Source: Prolixibacteraceae bacterium (lineage in GTDB: Bacteria; Bacteroidota; Bacteroidia; Bacteroidales; Prolixibacteraceae). Taken from it: a stretch of 26,638 nucleotides of DNA. The translations under genes were made by a program, and so were the position numbers. The DNA is taken from positions 1 to 26,638 of the forward strand of contig DMSQ01000092.1 in NCBI GenBank assembly GCA_003457135.1, given 5' to 3'. Under the pieces are notes generated by a model that did no database searches, was not told the origin of the DNA, and was given only the letters and a program-made list of their open reading frames with translations. Each line of letters opens with the position of its first letter. Position 1 is the first letter of the stretch. Of the stretch, positions 14,328-21,138 are shown piece after piece.

Positions 14328-16112
14328 ATGTTCGAAATGGATAACTCACTTTCAAAAAGAAATACACCTGATAAAAAATTTCCAAAAGCTGTTCAAACAA
14401 AAGAATCCCTGGTGAAAAATGAAGGTTTACAACTTAATGAAAAGCTGATAGAATCGGGAATTCGATACCGGCGATTATTTGAAACTGCCAAAGATGGAAT
14501 TCTGATCCTCGATTTCGAAACCGGAAATATAGTAGATGCAAATCCATTTATAGTTAGACTTATTGGTTTTCCTTTAAATGAAATACTCGGGAAAAAACTC
14601 TGGGAAATCGGACTTTTCAGTAATAAGGAAGAATCGGAGCTTGCCTTTGCGGAGCTGAAAAAGAACGGCTATATACGTTTTGAAGATATGCCGATACAGA
14701 ACCGGAACGGGAAAATTACAGAAGTGGAATTTATTAGCAACGTTTATTTAGAAAACAAAACAAAAATAATTCAATGCAACATCAGGGATATAACAGAACG
14801 GATCAAGACCGAAATAGCCCTGAGAAAAAGTGAACAGGACCTGAAGGAGCAAAATACCGAATATGCTGATCTTAATACCGAATATTTAGCCTTAAATGAA
14901 AAATTAACAAAAAGCATAAACCGGATTCAGCATATCAATAATGATTTGATTATTGCCAAAGAAAAGGCTGAAGAATCAGACAAACTGAAATCGGCATTTC
15001 TGTCGAACATGAGCCACGAAATCCGGACTCCAATGAATGCAATAATCGGATTTTCAGAATTTTTATTGCACCCCGGATTAACCAATGACAAACTGGAAAG
15101 ATATGTCCAAATCATAAAGGCAAGCAGCCAGCAACTTCTTTCGGTCATAAACGATATCATGGATATTTCAAAATTGGAAGCTGGTCAGTTTTCGGTTGAT
15201 TCAGAATTAGTTAACATCAATAAATTAATGAATGAATTATTTGTTACTTACAAGAAAATAGTCGGTAACAAGAAAATAATATTGATTTATTCACCCGATA
15301 AACCAAATGAACTGATACAGGTGAATACAGATGGAATCCGGATTCGACAGATCATTTGTAATTTACTGAACAATGCCATCAAGTTTACCAAAGAAGGGGA
15401 AATTCGGTTTGGATATACTATTCAGGGAAATTTCCTTGAATTTTATGTGTCAGACAGCGGGATAGGCATAACACCCGAGAATCTGGCCCTTATTTTTCAA
15501 AGTTTCCGGCAAGTTGAAGGGACCAGGGAAAATTTGAATGAAGGCAATGGCTTGGGATTGTCCATCTCAAAGGCTTTGGTTGAAAAGCTTGGCGGTACCA
15601 TCACAGTTTATTCAGAACCTGGAAAAGGTTCCAGATTTGTGTTTACAATTCCATATTGGCATGTAACTGATGATAGGATTACAACAACTCCCAAAACTGA
15701 TGAATACAGTTGGGATAATAAAACGGTGCTTATTGTTGAAGATGACTTAAATAATCATTCATACATTAAAGAATTACTTTCCCACACAAAAGCCAGGACA
15801 ATACATGCCTGGGATGGAAAACAAGCTTTTGAACTTGTAAAAACCCACCCTGAAATTTCATTGATATTAATGGATCTTAAAATGCCGGTGATGGATGGTT
15901 ACGAATCTATGCGGCTTATTAAACAAATCAAACCAGGGCTGCCGGTTATTGCCCAGACGGCCTATTCAAACACCGATCCCAGGCAAAAAGCCATGGATGG
16001 CGGTTTTGATAATTACCTCATCAAACCCATTGATCGTGTTCTTTTGATGGAGGTCATAAACAATTATCTTTCAAATAATTTTCGCGCCGTTCCGATTCAT
16101 TTGGAAAATTAA
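14328..16112 (+). CDS. Soluble PAS hybrid histidine kinase with receiver
   Basis: 594 residues with no transmembrane helix, so a cytoplasmic sensor. A PAS domain spans ~46-160 (RYRRLFETAKDGILILDFET, then IRDITERIKTE). A coiled linker covers ~165-220. The dimerisation/phosphoacceptor domain has FLSNMSHEIRTPMNA with His230. The ATPase domain contains LLNNAIKF (N box, ~345-352), DSGIGITPENL and GNGLGLSISKALVEKLGG. A C-terminal receiver (~464-590) starts VLIVEDD, has LILMDLKMPVMDG with Asp516, and ends with the conserved Lys in LIKPID. There is no DNA-binding output, so the signal must pass to another protein. It is the only signalling gene in the window and lies behind P4, so it could feed back on the regulon (inference). 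ATG 14337 is an alternative start. Confidence 0.92.
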   Translation: MFEMDNSLSKRNTPDKKFPKAVQTKESLVKNEGLQLNEKLIESGIRYRRLFETAKDGILILDFETGNIVDANPFIVRLIGFPLNEILGKKLWEIGLFSNKEESELAFAELKKNGYIRFEDMPIQNRNGKITEVEFISNVYLENKTKIIQCNIRDITERIKTEIALRKSEQDLKEQNTEYADLNTEYLALNEKLTKSINRIQHINNDLIIAKEKAEESDKLKSAFLSNMSHEIRTPMNAIIGFSEFLLHPGLTNDKLERYVQIIKASSQQLLSVINDIMDISKLEAGQFSVDSELVNINKLMNELFVTYKKIVGNKKIILIYSPDKPNELIQVNTDGIRIRQIICNLLNNAIKFTKEGEIRFGYTIQGNFLEFYVSDSGIGITPENLALIFQSFRQVEGTRENLNEGNGLGLSISKALVEKLGGTITVYSEPGKGSRFVFTIPYWHVTDDRITTTPKTDEYSWDNKTVLIVEDDLNNHSYIKELLSHTKARTIHAWDGKQAFELVKTHPEISLILMDLKMPVMDGYESMRLIKQIKPGLPVIAQTAYSNTDPRQKAMDGGFDNYLIKPIDRVLLMEVINNYLSNNFRAVPIHLEN

Positions 16113-16137
16113 TTCCTGTAGTCACAACCAAAATTGA

Positions 16138-16204
16138 TGTGTGAATGATGTAATTATTTGCGGTAATTATGTAACACTCTGCATGAATAAACGGCCCACC
16201 TTTA
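16138..16204 (+). promoter_or_regulatory. Stress-box promoter P5
   Basis: TGTGTGAA at 16138, TGTAAT at 16149 and TGTAAC at 16170-16175. After 21 bp comes CACCTTTA (16197-16204), the weakest match to the -7 box together with P8. The start codon at 16247 follows 42 bp later. Confidence 0.83.
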
Positions 16205-16246
16205 TATCCTTGTGATCATTCATTCACAATCACAAAAATTAGTATT

Positions 16247-16678
16247 ATGAAAAACGAAATTGTCCTTTCAAAAGATTTTCAGGATGCAAATAAATGCAAT
16301 CCGTTAGTTAGCTTAACAGAAACAGGTTTTGCCTTAAAAGTTGGCGCCCACCTGAAGAAGCTTGTTTATATTGGTAGTCTGGCAGGAATAGCGTTATTTT
16401 TCGACGGTTGCGCCTCCGGATATGTAGTTTCAGAACCAACTTATTCCGAATATTCCAGGCCACAACGTCCACATGATAATTATATCTGGATTGATAACGG
16501 TTGGGAATATAATCGTACGAATCGTGTGTATGTGCAGAGGAATGGCTATTGGGATCAACCACAGCAAAACCGGACCTATGTTACAGGTCAATGGAAATCA
16601 ACTCCGCGCGGAAAATATTGGTCAAAGGGTCGCTGGCAAAAAAATAATCGTAAAGGCAACCGTCATTCCAAATATTAA
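16247..16678 (+). CDS. YXWGXW-like secreted lipoprotein candidate
   Basis: 143 residues. An unusually long polar N-terminus (1-34) precedes a hydrophobic segment, LVYIGSLAGIALFFDGCASG, whose Cys could be lipidated although the lipobox is imperfect. The mature part is Tyr/Trp/Arg-rich: YIWIDNGWEYNRTNRVYVQR, NGYWDQPQQ, and YVTGQWKSTPRGKYWSKGRW. Repeated W-x(5-10)-YV/YW spacing resembles YXWGXW-repeat surface proteins. It ends strongly basic. First gene of the P5 unit. No nearer ATG exists to shorten the N-terminus. Confidence 0.7.
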   Translation: MKNEIVLSKDFQDANKCNPLVSLTETGFALKVGAHLKKLVYIGSLAGIALFFDGCASGYVVSEPTYSEYSRPQRPHDNYIWIDNGWEYNRTNRVYVQRNGYWDQPQQNRTYVTGQWKSTPRGKYWSKGRWQKNNRKGNRHSKY

Positions 16679-16737
16679 TATATCCGTAATATTTCAAACC
16701 AACATGCCGGGAGGCATAATTTTAAAATCACAATCAA

Positions 16738-16968
16738 ATGGAAAGCGAAACATCAACATCTTTACATGAAAACTGGAAAGAAGAAAAAGAAGATCTCAGG
16801 AACGAAATAGTTTCTTTGCAAAAAGAGTTTGCAAAATTTAAAAAAGAAAGAAAGTCGGAATGGAAACTGTTCAAAGATAAGTTCAAAAATGATTTGGAAA
16901 ATATTGAGAAATCATTAAAAAACCTGAAAGCGCTTCATAAGAAAAAAGAAAAAGAAAAGAAAAAGTAA
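16738..16968 (+). CDS. Charged coiled-coil small protein
   Basis: 76 residues. About half are Lys or Glu, in heptad-like order (WKEEKEDLRNEIVSLQKEFA, KFKKERKSEWKLFKDKF, LENIEKSLKNLKALHKKK). It ends with a run of Lys/Glu. No signal peptide or membrane segment is visible, so it is cytoplasmic and probably a helical dimer. I do not recognise a family. Neighbours on each side belong to the same P5 unit (59 and 27 bp gaps). Confidence 0.7.
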   Translation: MESETSTSLHENWKEEKEDLRNEIVSLQKEFAKFKKERKSEWKLFKDKFKNDLENIEKSLKNLKALHKKKEKEKKK

Positions 16969-16995
16969 AAAATCAAATCAGATGGAGAGTCAAAT

Positions 16996-17208
16996 ATGAG
17001 AAATATATCAAATAAAACGCTGCTTTATGTAGTTGCATTATTGGTTATTGTTGTGGCCTTCCTATTGTTGGGCGGCACCAACTGGCTCAAGGGTATGTCC
17101 GATGGAAATAAAATGATAAGCATGAACAATTTAAACTGGGTCCAGATTCTGATCAGTTTAGTGATCGGATTTGTCCTTGGTCTGTTTTATTCCAGAAGGA
17201 GATGGTAA
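16996..17208 (+). CDS. Small two-helix membrane protein
   Basis: 70 residues. Helix 1 is near 8-28 (TLLYVVALLVIVVAFLLLGG). A loop contains WLKGMSDGNKMISMNNLNW. Helix 2 is near 48-64 (VQILISLVIGFVLGLFY), ending in SRRRW, which places the C-terminus in the cytoplasm by the positive-inside rule. The family is not recognised. It is the third gene of the P5 unit. Confidence 0.75.
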   Translation: MRNISNKTLLYVVALLVIVVAFLLLGGTNWLKGMSDGNKMISMNNLNWVQILISLVIGFVLGLFYSRRRW

Positions 17209-17254
17209 TTAACAGCCCTGAATCCATTCAAACTAATTGGGCAAAGCTGGTTAT

Positions 17255-18043
17255 ATGATGAAAATTCACATCTGTATTCTCTTTATACTAATGTTCTTGG
17301 CTCTTTCAGTTTGCGCACAAAAAATATTTTCCCCGCCTGTCAAACCAAATACTGCTTTTATAGCCGGCGAACGCCTTACTTATCAGATCCGGTATGGACT
17401 TATTGTGGCTGGAATTACCACCCTTTCACTTACTGAAGATGTTTATCAGGAACAGACTGTTTTTCATGCCCTGACCATTGGGCAAACTACCGGATTGGCC
17501 GAAAAGCTTTATGGGGTCAAAGATATTTACGAAAGCTGGTTCGATAAAAATACGAACCTGCCCTTTAAGCAGATACGCAACATCAGCGAAGGTCGCTACA
17601 AAAATTATAACGAAGTAACTTACAACCGCGAAAACAACACTGTTAATTCAAAACTCTCTGGCATACATCCTGTTCCACCGGATATTCTCGATTTAGCGTC
17701 AACCTTTTATTACATCAGGCGAATTGATTTCTCGAAAGTAAAAGAAGGCGATGTGCTTTTGGTAAACATGTTTTTTTCCGACGGAATATTTCCTTTCCAC
17801 CTTGTATTTAAAGGGAAAGAAACTATCAGGACTAAATTCGGTAAAATCAGGTGTATCAAAATCTGTCCGGTTGTTGAAGAGGGGCGTATGTTTAAAACCA
17901 AAAACGATTTAGTCATCTGGTTTACCGACGATGATAACTGCCTTCCTGTTATGGTTAAAATGGATATCCGGATCGTCGGTTCAGTATTGCTTAAACTTAT
18001 TCAATATGAGAACATTGCAAATACGTTGATATTTCAGATGTAG
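17255..18043 (+). CDS. DUF3108 periplasmic protein
   Basis: 262 residues. A signal peptide (MMKIHICILFILMFLALSVC, cut near AQK) is followed by the DUF3108 fold. FIAGERLTYQIRYGLIVAGI is the hallmark opening, then LYGVKDIYESWFDKNTNLPF, YNRENNTV, PPDILDLASTFYYIR and WFTDDDNCLPVMVKMDIRIV near the end. DUF3108 proteins are envelope proteins of unknown biochemical role. I use ATG 17255, not the in-frame TTG at 17237, because the signal peptide starts there. It is the last gene of the P5 unit and converges with the AsmA-like gene, the stop codons only 11 bp apart. Confidence 0.88.
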   Translation: MMKIHICILFILMFLALSVCAQKIFSPPVKPNTAFIAGERLTYQIRYGLIVAGITTLSLTEDVYQEQTVFHALTIGQTTGLAEKLYGVKDIYESWFDKNTNLPFKQIRNISEGRYKNYNEVTYNRENNTVNSKLSGIHPVPPDILDLASTFYYIRRIDFSKVKEGDVLLVNMFFSDGIFPFHLVFKGKETIRTKFGKIRCIKICPVVEEGRMFKTKNDLVIWFTDDDNCLPVMVKMDIRIVGSVLLKLIQYENIANTLIFQM

Positions 18044-18054
18044 AGTAACTGCGG

Positions 18055-19638
18055 CTATTTCGTTTTCCCCTTAATATCTTTAATAATGCCCGACTTTATT
18101 CCTGACATTAATGATTTGGCACAATAACTAAAGAGAAATTTTTCGGGGTTTCTTTGATAATCAATAATTCCCACCCTCACTTCTTTACCAGGCATCGGGT
18201 TCGAATCCAATACTTCCATATTGGCAATTAATGATTTAACCCGTTCGTTAATAGCAGTGGTTTTATCCGTCCGTTTATTCTTAAATGCAACATTTAACCG
18301 GTGATAAAGCAAATTCATTTGGCCGGTTGCTTTCGTGTTGTTGGCGGTAAAGCTAAAATTCATTGCGTCTATTTTGCCGGATGTAACACTCATGAACGCA
18401 ATTTTCTCCAGCAAAGGGTTTAATTCATTTGCATCCATACCCGAAAGGCTACCATTCACTTCAAATGTGTTCTGCCTGTCGAATAGTCTCCCTTTCAATA
18501 TTGTGGTTATTTTAGCTTTGCCCATTAACAAAGCTTCAGCTTTAAATCCGGTATAAGCTTTCCTGGTTTTGTAAATAGTGTCGTTGGTAATTTTGTAAAT
18601 CAGGGCATTCAATTTACTAAAACTGATCATTCCCGGCGCAGTTGCTTTTTCAACATGCTCAGTATAAGTAATATTACCGCTTAAAATGCCGATCGAATCA
18701 ATATTGATCGTGCCGGGATAGTTGTAAATCATATCCTGAAATGCAGGTTTATTAACATGTTCTGACACTTTTCGATTATCGCGAAAAATTTTCATATCCA
18801 TTTCCCCGATTTCGATAAACGAACTTATCAAATTCCCGGATTGGATATATTCAGCGGCAGAAAAATCGTGAAAGGAGATCTGGCTGAATCCGGCTTCAAT
18901 ACGATCAATTTCAAACTTATGTCGGGCAGAGAATTCATAATCAGTGTAATTCGGCTGAATAGAAAAATTACTTGCTGAAAGTGTGTTTGAAGTTGCGGAA
19001 TAATTAATGCCGGTGACCGTCAAGGTGTACATACTGTCAGGCAAAACCTCACGAAGTTCCTGTACATCGAAATCAAAATGTTTAATGATGTTCAAAGATA
19101 AAGTGTCCAGTTTTTCAACCTGTAAATCGTAAACTTTCAACACGCCATCTTTTATTGAATAAGCCTGTGGCGTTGATGCGTCTTGAATCTCAACAACCAG
19201 TTTATCGAAGAACAGATTGTCAATACTGATGTTTAATGACGACACTTTAGGTGCCCTGGCTTTCTTTTGAAATGGCATCTTCCCTACAATTCGGGTATTG
19301 AAAATGCTTACTTCATGAATGTTGATATCTTTTTTGAATATAACTTTCAATAGCTTAATCCCTTTGAAATTAATTGATACCATTTCTCCGGTTAAATTTG
19401 GGAAACCGCCATACTCCTGCTTTGAAAACAGGGTAATATTTTCAAGTTCTATTCCTGATTTGAGGATCGAGATATGAACCTTTTCTATTTTCACCAGGTA
19501 ATTGTCCGAGTTTGCATTAAATGCGGTCTGAATTTTTTTCTTCGCCCAGGGTTCAACAAAAACTTTTACTGATAGCAGAAATACCAGGACAATAGCAATT
19601 ATTGCCATTGAAATTTTTAAAAATATTTTTCGCTTCAT
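18055..19638 (-). CDS. AsmA/DUF748-like envelope protein
   Basis: 527 residues on the minus strand. A single N-terminal membrane helix (residues ~8-27, ISMAIIAIVLVFLLSVKVFV) is followed by EPWAKKKIQTAF and a long beta-rich body with the repeated amphipathic strands typical of AsmA-like proteins (NYLVKIEKVHISILKSGIEL, INIHEVSIFNTRIVG, MDANELNPLLEKIA). Segments near the end such as NKRTDKTTAINERVKSLIAN recur in this type of Bacteroidota protein. AsmA-like proteins bridge the inner and outer membrane and affect lipid transfer; the role here is inferred. It is the only minus-strand gene in the window and has its own stress-box promoter P7. It converges with the DUF3108 gene. Confidence 0.8.
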   Translation of the reverse strand: MKRKIFLKISMAIIAIVLVFLLSVKVFVEPWAKKKIQTAFNANSDNYLVKIEKVHISILKSGIELENITLFSKQEYGGFPNLTGEMVSINFKGIKLLKVIFKKDINIHEVSIFNTRIVGKMPFQKKARAPKVSSLNISIDNLFFDKLVVEIQDASTPQAYSIKDGVLKVYDLQVEKLDTLSLNIIKHFDFDVQELREVLPDSMYTLTVTGINYSATSNTLSASNFSIQPNYTDYEFSARHKFEIDRIEAGFSQISFHDFSAAEYIQSGNLISSFIEIGEMDMKIFRDNRKVSEHVNKPAFQDMIYNYPGTINIDSIGILSGNITYTEHVEKATAPGMISFSKLNALIYKITNDTIYKTRKAYTGFKAEALLMGKAKITTILKGRLFDRQNTFEVNGSLSGMDANELNPLLEKIAFMSVTSGKIDAMNFSFTANNTKATGQMNLLYHRLNVAFKNKRTDKTTAINERVKSLIANMEVLDSNPMPGKEVRVGIIDYQRNPEKFLFSYCAKSLMSGIKSGIIKDIKGKTK

Positions 19639-19691
19639 GACTTGAAATTAGATGTTTATAGCAGGTAAGCCCGGTCATTTAAACATCATTT

Positions 19692-19758
19692 CAAAGATGC
19701 TGTATCCTGATAAAAAAACTGTTACAGAGTTCCGGAAAAAAATTACATGATTCACACC
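19692..19758 (-). promoter_or_regulatory. Stress-box promoter P7 (minus strand)
   Basis: On the minus strand: GGTGTGAA begins at 19758, TGTAAT at 19747 and TGTAAC at 19726-19721. After 21 bp comes a canonical CATCTTTG (19699-19692). It points at the AsmA-like gene, whose start codon is at 19638. The only core deviation is the first base (G for T). A copy on the opposite strand with the same spacing shows the box is tied to gene direction, not to a duplicated block of DNA. Confidence 0.88.
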
Positions 19759-19852
19759 TTAGCCCGTTTGAATACCACTCCTTATAAGCAGATAAATAGT
19801 TGCCTGATTATAGTATGCTGCTCAAATCTATAAAAAACAGTCCTCCTGAAAA

Positions 19853-19919
19853 TGTGTGAATGATGTAATTTTTAACAGAAAGTATGTAACAAAAACTATA
19901 TTATCGACTCCGATATTTG
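19853..19919 (+). promoter_or_regulatory. Stress-box promoter P6
   Basis: TGTGTGAA at 19853, TGTAAT at 19864 and TGTAAC at 19885-19890. After 21 bp comes GATATTTG (19912-19919). The CsbD start codon is 99 bp downstream, the longest leader of the eight. Confidence 0.86.
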
Positions 19920-20018
19920 TATCTGAAATTAGCATTTAATTTATTGAAACTTTAAAAGTTAATGATTTGGGGAAAATTTGTAGCCCAGTAAGTTTAATCA
20001 CAATTAAAAATTAAAAAC

Positions 20019-20204
20019 ATGAACACAACAGAATTAAAAGGAAACTGGAATGAGCTGAAAGGAAAGCTCAAAAAAAGTTATGCGGAATTGACAGATAATG
20101 ATCTGTTATATGAAGAAGGTCGTGAAGATGAACTATACGGCAGACTTCAACAGAAGCTGGGAAAAACTAAAGAAGAAGTCAAAAAGCTTTTTGAAGATCT
20201 CTGA
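20019..20204 (+). CDS. CsbD-family stress protein
   Basis: 61 residues, the most canonical CsbD in the window: LKGNWNELKGKLKKSYAEL, TDNDLLYEEGREDELYGRL and QQKLGKTKEEVKKLFEDL. It is a small charged cytoplasmic protein; family members are general-stress-induced and their activity is unknown. First gene after P6. A strong hairpin follows at 20225-20255, so it may also be made from a short separate transcript. Confidence 0.93.
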   Translation: MNTTELKGNWNELKGKLKKSYAELTDNDLLYEEGREDELYGRLQQKLGKTKEEVKKLFEDL

Positions 20205-20224
20205 TTTGTGATGATTGTAAATGA

Positions 20225-20255
20225 AGCCGTTTAACTGAAACCCAGTTAAACGGCT
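20225..20255 (+). terminator. Hairpin between CsbD and YtxH genes
   Basis: AGCCGTTTAACT (20225-20236) pairs perfectly with AGTTAAACGGCT (20244-20255) around the loop GAAACCC. The stem is 12 bp. No clear T-run follows (CATTAAAATTG), so it may act as a weak terminator, attenuator or mRNA stabiliser, letting CsbD be expressed more strongly than the downstream genes. Confidence 0.55.
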
Positions 20256-20298
20256 CATTAAAATTGAATAAAAATTAGAACAACAAAAACTAAAAATT

Positions 20299-20559
20299 AT
20301 GAGATCAAAAAAAGTAGTAGTCGGAGTAGTTGCCGGAGTTCTTACTGGTGTTGCAGCAGGGGCATTGTTGGGTATATTATTTGCCCCAAAAAAGGGTTCT
20401 GAAACCAGGGAAAAAATAAATAAACTGGTAGGAGAATTTGGAAATTTGGCTAAAGACAAATTCAATGACTTACTTGATGGTATCATTGAAAAGTTTGAAA
20501 ATACAAGTGACGAAGTTTCAGAATTAACCCAAAGGAGTGAAAAAAAATTGAAGAAGTAG
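20299..20559 (+). CDS. YtxH-domain protein copy 2, likely frameshifted C-terminus
   Basis: 86 residues as read. A Gly/Ala-rich membrane helix (VVVGVVAGVLTGVAAGALLG) is followed by the YtxH signature APKKGSETREKINKL and an amphipathic helix to the stop codon. An A8 run lies at 20540-20547. In the -1 frame from this run the sequence continues as IEEVVDDVLKQHGD and stops at 20591; this extension is charged and helical like the rest. Either one A was lost from an original A9 (or in sequencing), or ribosomes slip -1 on the A-run. A paralogue is at 4560-4832. Confidence 0.85.
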   Translation: MRSKKVVVGVVAGVLTGVAAGALLGILFAPKKGSETREKINKLVGEFGNLAKDKFNDLLDGIIEKFENTSDEVSELTQRSEKKLKK

Positions 20560-20691
20560 TTGATGATGTTTTAAAGCAACATGGCGATTAGGTCATCATA
20601 ATCGAATTAGTAATAAAAATAAATCCATTGATGGATCTGGCTGAAAAAAAGGGAATACTTCTGCTGAAAATGGATATATGGGAATAGAACT

Positions 20692-21102
20692 ATGTCTGAA
20701 AAAATTGAAGATAAGGAAATAAGAAGAGGTCTTAATCGCCAGGTTCATATGGCGAATGAACGAACATTTCTGGCATGGATCAGGACAAGTATTGGGATAA
20801 TGGCATTCGGTTTTGTCGTCGAAAAGTTTGCCTTGTTCATGAAACAAATGACGATTATTTTGGGAAAATCAACTATTGAAAATTCGATTCCTCCTTCTCA
20901 TGGATACTCAGCAATTGTTGGAATATTCCTTGTCGGTTTCGGGACGCTGTTGAGCCTGCTTGCATTTGCCAGGTACAAAAAGGTTGAGAAACAAATAGAT
21001 GAGGATACCTATAAATCTTCATCTATACTCGATATATTGCTTCTTCTGGCAGTCCTGGCAGTTGGAATTTTCCTGGTAATTTATCTGATTCATAGTACTT
21101 AA
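20692..21102 (+). CDS. DUF202/YidH-like membrane protein
   Basis: 136 residues. The family-specific N-terminus NRQVHMANERTFLAWIRTSI leads into a first helix with GIMAFGFVVEKFALFM. Two further helices lie near 68-93 (YSAIVGIFLVGFGTLLSLLA) and 108-133 (ILDILLLLAVLAVGIFLVIY). The NERTFLAWIRT motif is diagnostic of DUF202. Such proteins are inner-membrane proteins of unknown function. It lies 100 bp after the extended YtxH frame and 36 bp before the multicopper oxidase gene. Confidence 0.92.
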   Translation: MSEKIEDKEIRRGLNRQVHMANERTFLAWIRTSIGIMAFGFVVEKFALFMKQMTIILGKSTIENSIPPSHGYSAIVGIFLVGFGTLLSLLAFARYKKVEKQIDEDTYKSSSILDILLLLAVLAVGIFLVIYLIHST

Positions 21103-21138
21103 TGCGGCTTCAATAATGGGTTAAAACCCAAGTAACCG

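Larger units (their letters stand above)
19639..20018. other. Divergent intergenic region
   Basis: 380 bp between the minus-strand AsmA-like gene and the plus-strand CsbD gene. It holds two complete stress-box promoters pointing away from each other, P7 (19758-19692) and P6 (19853-19919), with 94 bp between them. I see no ORF of note here. The rest, 19759-19852, is AT-rich with no recognisable element. Confidence 0.8.
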
